A stretch of DNA of 64,000 bases from RGIG2945 sp045540355 (GCA_045540355.1 JAZQHB010000098.1:1-64000); one strand, 5' to 3'; shown: positions 1 to 10,557, counted from the first letter of the stretch. The notes: a model not told the origin generated them from the letters alone. Program-made: numbers and translations.

Positions 1-3000
1 ACTTGTATCTGTATCCCATCTGTCAAATACATAACCTGTGTTTTCTGCAACTGTTGTCGGTATCTTTGCAGAAGCACCTTTTTCTACCTGCTGAATATCA
101 AGTACTGTTTTAAGAATTGAATCTACAAAGGCTACTGTGTAATAGTCCGAATTAACTTCTTCTGAATATACTGCTTCGATTGTTTTGTCAGCTTCAAGTA
201 TGAATGTATATTCGGGTGTGTAGGATACTATTCTGCCTCTGTCGTCTACCCAGAACATAAATCTTCTTGTTTCGCCTTCGTTGACTATTGCTTGAACCGA
301 AACAGTTGTACCGTAGGGAAGCTTTGTAATATGATGGTCACCTATGAGAGTTGCGGTCTGTCCGTCAAGCTGCAACATCATATATGAGCCTACAGAGCTT
401 GCCTCAAAGTTAAAGCCTTCCGCTTCCGTCCAATGAGCGTACAGAGTATGATTCCATGATTTATCAACTATTGTATCCTTGGTAATAAGATCGCCTGATG
501 TACTTGAGGTGTACCAACCTGTAAACACATAACCTATTTTTACAGGTACAGGAAGCGTTCCGTAAGGACTGTCAAATGTTACTGTCTTGCTTGCTGTGTC
601 ACAAGTACCGCCGTTCGCAGAGAATGAGACTTTGTACTCATTAGGAGTCCACATTGAATATAGTTTTACAACTTCTCCGTCAACTGTTGTAAGGTTTATG
701 AATTTTGAATTCAATTCATAGAAAGTTCCTGTGCCGTCCGGCTTTGTATTCCAGCCTGCTGTCTTATATCCTGCTCTTGAGAATGTGTTTGTCGGAATTG
801 TATATTGTACATCGTAGGTGCAAATATCATTTTCAGGTCCTGTTCCGACTCCACCGTTTGAATCATAGTCAACCGTATATGTAATAGCTGTCCATTTTGC
901 ATATAGGGTACGGTCAGATAGCTGCGTATGCTTTGTTGTCGGCAATACCTCTATCGTACTTGTTGCAGTTACAAACCAACCTTCAAATATATATCCGACT
1001 TTTGTTGCTGTTGGTAATTCACCATAAACATCATTGTACAGTACTGTTTTGCTTTCCGTATCACAAGTACCGCCGTTTGCATCAAAGGTTACTGTGTAGG
1101 TGTTGGTTGTAAATTTGAGAGTTACTGTTCTTTCGCCCTCATCACTCATTGTTCCGGAAAGTGCGTTTGAACCTGACTTTACGAAAGTTCTTCCTGCAGC
1201 AACCTTAACATCATTAATCTCAAAGATGGAGCCGTAAGGATGTTTTGCATAATAGTCATTTACATCATCTGCAACCTTTACACCGTTTACATAGACGTCA
1301 ACAGTCGCATAAGCTCCCAGATCTTCAGAAAGAACACCGTCAAGTAATCCCTTTATATTGAGGTAATTCTCATTTATCGTCCACAGTGCATAGAAGGTTT
1401 GATTTGCAGTAAGACTTACTCTGGTTGATGATGTTATATGTGTTCCGCCACTTGCCTCAGTATACCAACCTGCAAAGGTATAGCCTGTTCTTGTAGGTGT
1501 CGGGAGAGTGCCGTAGGTGCCATTATACCTTACAGTCTTGCTTGCAGTATCACAAGTACCGCCGTTTGCATCAAAGGTTACCGTATATTCGTTTGCCAAC
1601 CAGCGTGCATAAAGTGTTACCGACTCATTTGCAGTATAACTGTCACCCGGTTGATATTCCACAGCACCGCTTGAAGATGTTGCCCAACCTAAGAATGTAT
1701 ATCCTGTATGCGTAGGTTCTACGGTGCTTAAGGTAAGTGCCACATCGTGTGTTTTTGTCTGTGCCGACGGTGCTCCTGTACCGGTATTTGCATCAAAGTT
1801 TACCGTATATGTGTTTGCAGTCCAATGTGCATAGAGGGTCTGTGCCGCTGTGATTGTCACTTTTGAGCTTGCGGTTACCTGTGCACCTCCACTCGCCTGT
1901 GTATACCAGCCTGCAAACTCATATCCATCTCTCGTCGGGGTGGGTAGTGTTCCGTAGGTGCTATCGTATGTTACAGTTATATCTGCTGTGTCACACTCGC
2001 CGCCATTTGCATCAAAGGTTACTGTGTAAGTGTTGGCTGTCCATTGTGCGTGGAGTTTATGGTCAGCTGCCAAAATAACTTGCGTTGTTTCAACCTTCAA
2101 CTGATTTGTATCGCTGTACCAACCGTCAAAAGTATAGCCTGTTCGCGTCGGTATCGGAAGTTCGCCATAGGTACCGTGGAATATTACCGTCTTGCTTTTT
2201 GTTTCACACTCGCCACCGTTCGCATCAAAGGTTATTGTATATTCATTTGCCGTCCAGCGTGCATGGAGGGTATGGTCAGTCGCCAAAATAACTTGCGTTG
2301 TTTCAAATTTTTGCTCACCTGTATCGCTGAACCATCCTGCAAATGTATAACCGTTTCTTGTTGGAATCGGTAATTCCCCATATGCATCTCCGTAGGTTAC
2401 CGTCTTGCTTGGAGTGTCACAAATACCACCGTTTGCATTAAAGGTTATCGTTACTTCACTTGACTTCCAATGTGCATAAAGTGTGTGGTCTGATGCGGTT
2501 GAAACACTTGTTGTTTCTGTTACCTGTGCACCTCCACTCGCCTGTGTATACCAGCCTGCAAACTCATATCCATCTCTCGTCGGGGTGGGTAGTGTGCCGT
2601 ATGTTCTGTCGTAGGTTACAGTTATATCTGCTGTATCACACGCACCACCATTTGCATCAAAAGTTACAGTATAATTATTTGCTGTCCATTTTGCGTGGAG
2701 GGTATGGTCATGGTCTGCGGTAACTTTGATCGTTGATGTCTTTTCAAGGTCTGATACAGTAAACCAACCTACAAATGTATATCCTGCTCTTGTAGGTGTC
2801 GGTAATTCACCGTATACATTACCGTAGGTTACCGTCTTGCTTGCAGTATCACAAGTACCGCCCTCTGCATTGAAATATACTGTATATGTATTTGCAGTCC
2901 AATGTGCATAAAGAGTATCAGTTGTTACAAAATCACTTACTAAAACACCTGTTCCGACTGCATCATAATACATATTTCCGCCCAATGTTGCTGAGGAAAC

Positions 3001-6000
3001 TGTAATTACTGTGTCATCCGTTGGTTTACATGAAAAGTCAATAAAACGATAATTTGTATCGTATAGAGTACTTCCCCTTGCCGTCACCATTTCTTCTGTA
3101 ATATCAAAGTCAACGGTATATTTCCAACCATTTGTGATTTCTTCTACTTGATACATAGAGCTGTCAAGATCTCGGTCATTGAACTGAATTTGCGGTGCAT
3201 TTGTACGGGACGGATCTACAAGTGTGATAACAGCTGTAAGATGTCTTCCCTTATCACCATCCGTTGTTAAGTTCCAGCTATTGCCCTCCATTTTGAAATT
3301 AACTCTTGCATATGAAGAAGCATTATTATAAATTATATCACTTGTTAAAGAAGTTTTTCTGTTATCTGCAAAGTAGCCTCCAAAGGTATATCCCGGCTTT
3401 GTCGGAACGGTAATGTTCGGTAATTCGCTACCGTAAGTTGCTGCCACTGAAGTTGTACCGTCGGTACCGCCATCGCTGTCAAGTGTAATCGTGACTGCAT
3501 TAGCCGTCCATTGTGCGTAAAGTGTTAGTGTTGCTCCATTAGTTGCAGTAAGGTTGTTAACACTTTGCTGATTTGTATAGCTGGTTCCTGTTCCGTCAGC
3601 CTTTGTATTCCAACCGGCAAACGTATAACCTGTTTTCGTAAATCCGTTTGCCGTAAGATTCTTCGCTGTGCCGTAGGTCATGCTCATTGATGCAGTTGAC
3701 CCGCCTGTGCTGCCGTTTCCGTTAAAATTAATTGTATAGGTATTGGTTGTAAAATTGAGCCATATTGTTTTTTCGCCTGCAACATCCATTGTTCCGGAAA
3801 GTGCCGTTGAAGCCGATGCTACGAAAGTTTTTCCGGTTGCAACCTTCATATCATCAATCTTATAGGTTGAGCCGTAAGGATGTTTTGTCCAATAGTCGAT
3901 CACATCATCTGCAACCTGTTCACCATTTACATAGACATCAACTGTCGCGTAAGCTCCGATATTCGCAGATTCAACACCGTCAAGCAAGCCTTTTATGTTG
4001 AGGTAATACTCATTTACCGTCCAGTGTGCATAGAGGGTCTGTGCTTTGGTGATTGTTACCTTTGAGCTTGACGTCACCTGAGTACCACCCGTGGCCGTAG
4101 TCCACCAGCCTGCAAAGGTATACCCTGTTCTTGTTGGAGTAGGCAAAGTGCCGTAGGTGCTGTCATAGGTTACTGTTTTGCTCGCGGTCGGTGTTGTACC
4201 GCCATTCGCGTTGAATGTGACAGTATAAGTACCTTTTGCCCAAACTGCATAGAGATATACTGTTGAATCCGGAACATTTGTAAGGTTTTTCACAGATTGA
4301 CCGTTAGTGTAGGTTACTGTGCTTGATCCCATTGTTGTTGCCCAACCCTTGAATACATGACCGGGTCTTGTATAAGCGTTTGATGTAAGTGTCTTCGCTT
4401 CACCGAAGTAGTGTGTTGATGTCGCTGTTGAACCGCTTGTCAACGGCAGTGATGCCACCTCAATTATTCTGACATCCTTGAATGTGTGCGTTTCACCCGC
4501 AATATTAACATCAAAGCGAAGATAATATGTTCCCGTTATAGTCGGTGTGAAAGTAAAGTTATTTGAATCCATATGAACATGGGTAGACCCCGTTCTGAGG
4601 AATGCCTGAACCTGTGAAGAGTTACCCCATGTTCCCGATGTTGTGCAGGAAAAACGGTATTGCTTTCCCGCTGTCAGATTGAATGTTTGACCTGATTGGT
4701 TGAAATAGTGGTATGTTTCACCGCTTGAGTTATTATTCGTTATCGTAACAGTTCTGTTTGAAACAGAATAGGTTGATGTATCAGTTGAGTTTCTGTTTAC
4801 TTTTGAAGTTGAAACATCCTTATCGAGTGAAGTCAAAAGGTTAAATCCGTCATTGTAAGCTACATAATATTCACTCTTTGCACCGGGTGCATTTGCTGCA
4901 GGACCTATGTAAATATAGTCAATTACAACTTTACCCGTTTTACCCTCTTCATTTTCCAGGTTTACCCACTGAAATCTTGCAGAGGTCAAATAATCAGCCG
5001 CAATCATTTCATCTGACAAATTTGCCTGTAAGGTATACCATGTATCATTCTGAAATGTAGTCGGGAACGGGAATACTGCAGGATCGGTGTTATATAGGTC
5101 TTCATTGGTGTTGTTCGCATATAGGTACAGACCCATATTTACTCCGTCTTTTTTCTTCATATTAAGAGTCTTCAGTCTGACTTGAACAATATCTCCCGAG
5201 TTGGTATAGTATTTCAGACAGTTAGGCGTTGAGATATATGCCCAATTTTCGTCATTAGGCCTGAAAGTTGCCGCAATAGCTCCACCCGAAACTTCAAAAG
5301 CAGATATTGAAGTACCGTTTGTATACCATGTACCTTCGGTTGATAGCGCGTGTTCTCTGTATCCGCCCTCATCATAGCTACGGTCACCGTATGCCTCGGA
5401 GGTATAGCGACGCTCAGCCTCTTCATCATTTGTAAAGTCGAAGAAAAGACTGTTTTTGTATGTAGACGGAGCCTTATCAGGCGAGCCTATATAGATATAG
5501 TCAAGTGAGAATGTTTTACCTGTATAACCGTCGAACGGGTCGACACGAACCTTAGTAATGGTTTTTCCCACCTTTGTTGACGGGATAGTAAATTTAATTG
5601 TTGAAAATTCACCGTCAACATAGGCACCCGTTCTTGTTCCGTTTATACCACCGTTACCGGCAAATCCGAGTCCGTCAGATGTCTGGTAGAACGCTTTTAC
5701 AGTCGGTGCAGTGCTTGAATCAATAGTTGTTTTGAGGCGAATCTCAATGATATCGCCACTCTTGACGAGATAATTTAAGTGTTCTGCATTATGATAAAAA
5801 TAGGGGTCTGTGCCTGTAGTAACACCGTTAACTACACTGTTTGCAGTATCCCAAGTTAAAGTTACCTGATTTCCATTCCATTTTGACGCGTCACCTGCTT
5901 CATCACCGTAAAAATGAATTATCTGCTGTCCGATAACAATATTGGAATCAGCATCCGTATAGAAGGGCATTTCTTCACCGTTAAGTGTAACCTTACTTAC

Positions 6001-8793
6001 GGTTACATCGTTTAAGTTTGCTGTTATGCTTATATTGTTTATATCTTCATCTGAGCTTTCGAGTTCAAGCGTTGTTCCGTTTAAGGTTGCAGATAAATCT
6101 GTTACAACCTCACTTGTTTTCAAAACAGTTGCACCCGAGGTATGCGTAATAACGGAACCGTTTGTCATTGATGCAAAAAATCTTTCACCCTGCCAATTAT
6201 GAGCAATTGCCGCATTTGATGCATCTGTTGTGAAATTACTGAATGCTCTTGATGTGGGAGTTTCCTCGAATGACTGATAAACATAAAGGCTTCTCAGGCT
6301 TGTGTTTGCAGAGTCACTGATAGTAATCTGTGATGCTCGTGCAACAGAATCATCAGTATCACTCATTGTAATTTTATTAGGCTGTACTGTTACGGTTGCT
6401 CCTGCTTTAACAGGATAAAGTACTGTCTGATATGTAGCTGCAGCAGTACCTGAAACACTTTGAGTATATTTGAAGTTGTTTCCGGAGACAGTAGGTGTAA
6501 TACTGTTTCCGCTTGCCTGTGCGATAACAAGGTTTGAGCCTGATGTGAATGCAGTTGTGCCTGTGTCGTAGCTATCAGATGCAACTGTTGCATTTGAACC
6601 TGATGATGTATGCCAGTTCTGAACATAATTTATTGTGCCCGTACCACTTTGCTTTTGTGCCTTATCTGTAACAATAACAATATCGTTCAAAGCTTTCAAA
6701 TAGTTGACTTCACGATAGTGATCGTAGCCTGCCGTAAGGTTATTCCAACCGGACATTGACGAAGCACCCTTATTACCTACAGCGGTAAGTGTTGATTTGT
6801 TAATGTTGGTAAGTGGTTTCAATGTATCGTATGTCTGATTAGCACCGTTACACTCAATTGTGTTATGAGCCGCCGTTGTATTTGACGATGTTAGCGTATA
6901 ATCAGTTTCAGCTAAGAGATATTTCCCGCCGTTATAGAAAAGTAATGCCAACGAGTCGGGGTGGTCGTAGTTTCCGCCTTCTCTTGCAGACATATATATC
7001 ATCGAATCGCTTGTAGTATAACCTGTACGGTCAGTTGCAAATTGTCCTCTCGGATAATATGCAAGTGTGTCAGGCTCTGTTCCGTCGTTAGAATCTATAA
7101 AATATTTTAACTCCTCAACACCCTGTTCATTATAAAAATCGTGGCTTAATGCTTCGAGGAATCTTGTAATATACGATTTTGATGCATTTCCCCAACGCTG
7201 ACCCGTTGCCGGTGTGCTGCCGTTCGGGAAAGTCATATCCATCATAAATCTCATAAACTTTATCAGATATGAGGTATATAACTTGGCGTTTGCAGATGTC
7301 GTATCACCCGTATCGTTCATAGCCCTTACTATATTACGAGCACAGGTCATTGATTCCATAGCATAAGCTCCCAGCGCACCTTCATTATAAGAGCCGTCTG
7401 TGCCAAGGAGACCTATCTCATTTATAAGAGAAGTCCATCTGCTCTCGTATGTTGTTCTCCATGTACTTGCGTTACTGAATTCCGAGAAATACGAAAGACC
7501 TGAACAGAATCCGGAAATGTGGTGGAACACATGGTTTGTATAGGCAGAAGAAGCCTTGGACGCTGATGCTAAGGGGAAAAGATTTCCGCCGCCGTTCAAA
7601 AATTCAACCTCATCATAAATCCACTTGAGGAAAGTCACATTTTCGTCCGCTGTTAACTTATTATTCGCTAATAATGTCTTGTAGAAAAACGGAGCATAAT
7701 TAAGTCTGAAAGGAGTTTCTTTATCTCGTCCGTCGGGCCAACCTTTAGTAACATCGGCATCGTTTATAAAGTCAAAGAGTAATGATTTAGCCTTGTTGAG
7801 ATAGGCTTCTTTGTCAGTCGTACTTACTCCCGATGCAACCGCGAACTGAAATAATCCGTTAACGCTGAACAAGCGACAATGTGCATCAACCCAATCATTG
7901 GGAGGTGTTCCTTCTTCATCTGCCCAATCATATCCGCCGGTAACACCGTCATAAGCATAGTGACCGATTGCATCATTATTTACAAGCCAGCTCCAAGTAA
8001 GGTTTGCTTCTGTCCAAGCTGTACCTCTTGCAGCAAATTGGTATAAATCAAGAGTATGAGTGGTTGCAGAGCCGCCGTTAATTTTTGCATAGATGACAAG
8101 CTCTGTTTTTGCAGTACCGCTCGGAAGTGTGAATTTTAAATATGCTCGTTGTGAATTAGTGGAATAAGGTAATGTGGTTGTGGAATCGTGACGAACAAAA
8201 AGAGTTGTTGCAGTACCGTAGTTTGTAGTTTTTGCTCCGTACTTTACATATCCGTCAGCGGTAGGATTAACAGAACCCAATAACGTACCCGATGAATTGT
8301 AGCATTTAAGTACAGGTCGCATACTCTCTGTAGCATATTCTTTTGAAGCAATTTCAACAGAATACGAAGTCTTTTTAACTGCAGATAAAACATATACACC
8401 CGTTGTGTCGCTGACAACACCCAGGCTATACTGCTTAAACGCACCGCTATTATACTCGACCGTCTTTCTTGTTAAATAATTTTCGAAATACGCAAAAGTA
8501 TCGACCATTCCAAGGGTACCGAAAGTCCCACCTGTTCCGTCTGTGGTCGTCTGAAAATCAGCAAACTTATTTTTGTAATAAGTCAGCAAAGCCGATTTTG
8601 CAGTGGTATAATTACCCGAATTTACTGCAGTCTTTACTGAATCCATACCAACGGTGTCAAGATTCAGCTTTGCAAAGAAATCAGCATCCGTTGTAATAGA
8701 CGGAGCCGCGACAACACCCATCGGTAATGAAGCTAAAAGCATTATAATGCTTAACAGTAAGCTCATTATCCTTTTTACCACTTTTCTCCTCAT
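1..8793 (-). CDS. Giant secreted heparinase II/III-like polysaccharide lyase with InlB-type repeats (C-terminus beyond window)
   Basis: The frame is open from ATG 8793 (GGAGG at 8804-8808) to the window edge, giving at least 2931 residues. A basic start and the hydrophobic stretch SLLLSIIMLLASLPMGVVAA form a signal peptide cleaved near residue 31. A helical domain typical of heparinase II/III and alginate lyases starts at about residue 43 (LNLDTVGMDSVKTAV) and is interrupted at about 175-265 by a DNRLRE/CBM96-like beta module (ending WTEANLTW). The catalytic-type beta domain shows YDHPDSLALLFYNGGKYLL (His611) and AHNTI (His643). Two or more CBM-like sandwiches follow (about 950-1300). From about residue 1450, at least a dozen InlB/Flg_new repeats (TVTFDANGG ... 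GYTFAGWYT ... LYAHWT) continue off the edge. Extracellular degradation of an acidic glycan is inferred. The substrate and the cell-wall anchor are not visible. Confidence 0.85.
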   Translation of the reverse strand, partial: MRRKVVKRIMSLLLSIIMLLASLPMGVVAAPSITTDADFFAKLNLDTVGMDSVKTAVNSGNYTTAKSALLTYYKNKFADFQTTTDGTGGTFGTLGMVDTFAYFENYLTRKTVEYNSGAFKQYSLGVVSDTTGVYVLSAVKKTSYSVEIASKEYATESMRPVLKCYNSSGTLLGSVNPTADGYVKYGAKTTNYGTATTLFVRHDSTTTLPYSTNSQRAYLKFTLPSGTAKTELVIYAKINGGSATTHTLDLYQFAARGTAWTEANLTWSWLVNNDAIGHYAYDGVTGGYDWADEEGTPPNDWVDAHCRLFSVNGLFQFAVASGVSTTDKEAYLNKAKSLLFDFINDADVTKGWPDGRDKETPFRLNYAPFFYKTLLANNKLTADENVTFLKWIYDEVEFLNGGGNLFPLASASKASSAYTNHVFHHISGFCSGLSYFSEFSNASTWRTTYESRWTSLINEIGLLGTDGSYNEGALGAYAMESMTCARNIVRAMNDTGDTTSANAKLYTSYLIKFMRFMMDMTFPNGSTPATGQRWGNASKSYITRFLEALSHDFYNEQGVEELKYFIDSNDGTEPDTLAYYPRGQFATDRTGYTTSDSMIYMSAREGGNYDHPDSLALLFYNGGKYLLAETDYTLTSSNTTAAHNTIECNGANQTYDTLKPLTNINKSTLTAVGNKGASSMSGWNNLTAGYDHYREVNYLKALNDIVIVTDKAQKQSGTGTINYVQNWHTSSGSNATVASDSYDTGTTAFTSGSNLVIAQASGNSITPTVSGNNFKYTQSVSGTAAATYQTVLYPVKAGATVTVQPNKITMSDTDDSVARASQITISDSANTSLRSLYVYQSFEETPTSRAFSNFTTDASNAAIAHNWQGERFFASMTNGSVITHTSGATVLKTSEVVTDLSATLNGTTLELESSDEDINNISITANLNDVTVSKVTLNGEEMPFYTDADSNIVIGQQIIHFYGDEAGDASKWNGNQVTLTWDTANSVVNGVTTGTDPYFYHNAEHLNYLVKSGDIIEIRLKTTIDSSTAPTVKAFYQTSDGLGFAGNGGINGTRTGAYVDGEFSTIKFTIPSTKVGKTITKVRVDPFDGYTGKTFSLDYIYIGSPDKAPSTYKNSLFFDFTNDEEAERRYTSEAYGDRSYDEGGYREHALSTEGTWYTNGTSISAFEVSGGAIAATFRPNDENWAYISTPNCLKYYTNSGDIVQVRLKTLNMKKKDGVNMGLYLYANNTNEDLYNTDPAVFPFPTTFQNDTWYTLQANLSDEMIAADYLTSARFQWVNLENEEGKTGKVVIDYIYIGPAANAPGAKSEYYVAYNDGFNLLTSLDKDVSTSKVNRNSTDTSTYSVSNRTVTITNNNSSGETYHYFNQSGQTFNLTAGKQYRFSCTTSGTWGNSSQVQAFLRTGSTHVHMDSNNFTFTPTITGTYYLRFDVNIAGETHTFKDVRIIEVASLPLTSGSTATSTHYFGEAKTLTSNAYTRPGHVFKGWATTMGSSTVTYTNGQSVKNLTNVPDSTVYLYAVWAKGTYTVTFNANGGTTPTASKTVTYDSTYGTLPTPTRTGYTFAGWWTTATGGTQVTSSSKVTITKAQTLYAHWTVNEYYLNIKGLLDGVESANIGAYATVDVYVNGEQVADDVIDYWTKHPYGSTYKIDDMKVATGKTFVASASTALSGTMDVAGEKTIWLNFTTNTYTINFNGNGSTGGSTASMSMTYGTAKNLTANGFTKTGYTFAGWNTKADGTGTSYTNQQSVNNLTATNGATLTLYAQWTANAVTITLDSDGGTDGTTSVAATYGSELPNITVPTKPGYTFGGYFADNRKTSLTSDIIYNNASSYARVNFKMEGNSWNLTTDGDKGRHLTAVITLVDPSRTNAPQIQFNDRDLDSSMYQVEEITNGWKYTVDFDITEEMVTARGSTLYDTNYRFIDFSCKPTDDTVITVSSATLGGNMYYDAVGTGVLVSDFVTTDTLYAHWTANTYTVYFNAEGGTCDTASKTVTYGNVYGELPTPTRAGYTFVGWFTVSDLEKTSTIKVTADHDHTLHAKWTANNYTVTFDANGGACDTADITVTYDRTYGTLPTPTRDGYEFAGWYTQASGGAQVTETTSVSTASDHTLYAHWKSSEVTITFNANGGICDTPSKTVTYGDAYGELPIPTRNGYTFAGWFSDTGEQKFETTQVILATDHTLHARWTANEYTITFDANGGECETKSKTVIFHGTYGELPIPTRTGYTFDGWYSDTNQLKVETTQVILAADHKLHAQWTANTYTVTFDANGGECDTADITVTYDSTYGTLPTPTRDGYEFAGWYTQASGGAQVTASSKVTITAAQTLYAHWTANTYTVNFDANTGTGAPSAQTKTHDVALTLSTVEPTHTGYTFLGWATSSSGAVEYQPGDSYTANESVTLYARWLANEYTVTFDANGGTCDTASKTVRYNGTYGTLPTPTRTGYTFAGWYTEASGGTHITSSTRVSLTANQTFYALWTINENYLNIKGLLDGVLSEDLGAYATVDVYVNGVKVADDVNDYYAKHPYGSIFEINDVKVAAGRTFVKSGSNALSGTMSDEGERTVTLKFTTNTYTVTFDANGGTCDTESKTVLYNDVYGELPTATKVGYIFEGWFVTATSTIEVLPTTKHTQLSDRTLYAKWTAITYTVDYDSNGGVGTGPENDICTYDVQYTIPTNTFSRAGYKTAGWNTKPDGTGTFYELNSKFINLTTVDGEVVKLYSMWTPNEYKVSFSANGGTCDTASKTVTFDSPYGTLPVPVKIGYVFTGWYTSSTSGDLITKDTIVDKSWNHTLYAHWTEAEGFNFEASSVGSYMMLQLDGQTATLIGDHHITKLPYGTTVSVQAIVNEGETRRFMFWVDDRGRIVSYTPEYTFILEADKTIEAVYSEEVNSDYYTVAFVDSILKTVLDIQQVEKGASAKIPTTVAENTGYVFDRWDTDTS

Positions 8794-8855
8794 TGCAAAA
8801 AAACCTCCTAAAATTCAAAAATCGAAAATACTTATATATGGAATATATATACCAA

Positions 8856-8889
8856 ATTATATATTATATCCGCAAGCAGGATTTGTCAA
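8856..8889 (-). promoter_or_regulatory. Sigma-A-type promoter for the giant lyase gene
   Basis: On the minus strand a perfect TTGACA (8889-8884) is followed by two overlapping TATAAT boxes, at 8868-8863 (15-bp spacer) and 8861-8856 (22-bp spacer). Neither spacer is ideal, so the exact -10 is uncertain. The leader to ATG 8793 would be about 50-60 nt. Confidence 0.5.
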
Positions 8890-8936
8890 GTTTTTATAGT
8901 TCTTAAATCAATTTATTTAATTGTTTTATAAATTTC

Positions 8937-8965
8937 TTGTTTTCTCTTTAAATATAAGATATAAT
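8937..8965 (+). promoter_or_regulatory. Promoter of the secreted lipase-like gene at 8998
   Basis: A TTGTTT box (8937-8942), a 17-bp spacer and a perfect TATAAT (8960-8965) lie upstream of GGAGG (8985-8989) and ATG 8998. It is divergent from the lyase promoter. Confidence 0.6.
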
Positions 8966-8997
8966 TATTTTATAAAGTAACAACGGAGGTTGAAAAT

Positions 8998-10512
8998 ATG
9001 GTTAAAAAAATCATAGCATTAGTTATTTCTTTTGTACTCATTCTCGCCCCCTTGACCACTACTGTATCTGCTGAATACAGCATTACGAAGCCCGATAAGA
9101 CCTACAAGGATAACGCCTATATAAAAGGACACGATACCGCGATTATATATGTTCCCGGTTACAGATGCACAAATCTTGAAACAAGAAAAGATATTGATGA
9201 TGACGGTGACAAAGAAATTTTAGTTTCTTTTGCCGTCGGTAGTAAAGTTTTTGAGGTTTCTGATAAACAACCCGCAGTTTTGAATTTTGTAAAAGGCTTT
9301 GCTAATCTTCTTATAAGCGGTTATATGCTTTTAACCTCTCAATTAAGAGATAAAGAAATGACCGTATCCGAAGACGGCGGATTCGGTCTTGCAGATATCT
9401 ACAACTCCTTCTTTGTCAACTGCGTTGAGCTTTACGGCGATACCTGTGATGTTATAATCTATGATTTTGATTGGAGAAACCCGTTAGAAATCCCCGTAAA
9501 TGATTTGTATGAAATAATCAAATTCCAAAATTACAAGAAAGTTATCATGGTAACTCAGAGTATGGGCGGTCTTATCGCTTCGGGTACCGCAAAGCTTTTA
9601 TGGAATGACAAACAGGACAAAGACAAGACGAATGATGTTGAGGTTTATACCGTCAATGTCGGCTCGACGGTTCTCGGCAGTTTCTTATATTATCTCAACA
9701 AGACCTCATATAAGGGCATTAAAAAGCTAACTCCGGGTTACATAACCTATCAGAACGAGCTTTCTTTCCCATCTCGTGCACAGCTTGCGGCACCCACTCA
9801 AACAGAAACTCTCTACGGAAGAAAATATGCAACTGCCAAGATTGAAAAAAACGACGGTACAGTCGTTTATGAGGACATTGATGCGGACCTTGCTTTCTCA
9901 GATTTGAAAAAGATTTGCGACAACGGCGATTATCTTCAGAATATGCAGAACTTCTATAACGACTACATTTTCATCGACCATGACAACAACCCCGATACCG
10001 ATGTTGTTCACATTATGGAAGAATTGGGTTCAAATTGCTACTACATTGCAGGACTTGCAAGCGGTACATACACACATATTCAGATAAACTATACAGAAGA
10101 TAAAAACGGCAAAAGGACACCGATTAACTGCGAACAAGTAACAACCGATAACCCATCTGCAGGCGATGGTTCATTGTTAATCGAAAGTGCAACGATGAAT
10201 ATGTGCACTCCTGAAACAACATTTTATGTCCCACACGCACATCAGGAAGTTTATTTCCACGATGATTCACAGCATCTTATGTACGATATGATTGACCACA
10301 TTGTGAAAACTCCCGAAAAAAAGTTTGACTACACCGCTACCGGTTACAAATACACCGAAGTTTACACAAATCCAAATCAATATAAAGAGTCTGAATCAGA
10401 CAATCTCCTTTATCCGCAAATAGCAGTGTTCGTTTTAGAAAAACTCGGTATCAAAGTAACTTTTGAAGAGGCAAGAAATGCTTGCCACAAGATTTTCTCA
10501 TTCTTCAACTAA
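8998..10512 (+). CDS. Secreted lipase-like alpha/beta hydrolase
   Basis: This 504-residue protein has a clear signal peptide (KKIIALVISFVLILAPL, cleavage near VSA at residue 25). The mature part begins with an alpha/beta-hydrolase strand, IIYVPGYRC. The nucleophile elbow is TQSMGGL with Ser188. This resembles PGAP1/LCAT-type lipases, whose elbow is usually GxSxG; here the first Gly is Thr. An acidic DIDDDGDKEI stretch near residue 65 looks like a calcium-binding or FG-GAP-like loop. A HAHQEVYFHDDSQH stretch near residue 410 may supply the catalytic His. Lipid or ester hydrolysis outside the cell is likely, but the substrate is unknown. It faces another secreted lipase-like gene (10557-12443) and shares a terminator with it. 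Confidence 0.7.
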   Translation: MVKKIIALVISFVLILAPLTTTVSAEYSITKPDKTYKDNAYIKGHDTAIIYVPGYRCTNLETRKDIDDDGDKEILVSFAVGSKVFEVSDKQPAVLNFVKGFANLLISGYMLLTSQLRDKEMTVSEDGGFGLADIYNSFFVNCVELYGDTCDVIIYDFDWRNPLEIPVNDLYEIIKFQNYKKVIMVTQSMGGLIASGTAKLLWNDKQDKDKTNDVEVYTVNVGSTVLGSFLYYLNKTSYKGIKKLTPGYITYQNELSFPSRAQLAAPTQTETLYGRKYATAKIEKNDGTVVYEDIDADLAFSDLKKICDNGDYLQNMQNFYNDYIFIDHDNNPDTDVVHIMEELGSNCYYIAGLASGTYTHIQINYTEDKNGKRTPINCEQVTTDNPSAGDGSLLIESATMNMCTPETTFYVPHAHQEVYFHDDSQHLMYDMIDHIVKTPEKKFDYTATGYKYTEVYTNPNQYKESESDNLLYPQIAVFVLEKLGIKVTFEEARNACHKIFSFFN

Positions 10513-10519
10513 AATACTA

Positions 10520-10557
10520 AAGGCAGGTTTGCAACTAAGCAACCTGCCTTATCTTTT
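10520..10557. terminator. Bidirectional terminator between convergent lipase genes
   Basis: An inverted repeat of about 12 bp (10520-10532 with 10539-10550, one bulged T) is followed on the plus strand by TATCTTTTT. It separates two convergent genes and probably ends both transcripts; the T-tract is better for the plus strand. Confidence 0.75.

Noticed and set aside
1..4300. Possible CRISPR or satellite array because of regular spacing
   Set aside because: The units are about 215-225 bp, vary in sequence and keep reading frame; they translate to InlB-type protein repeats.
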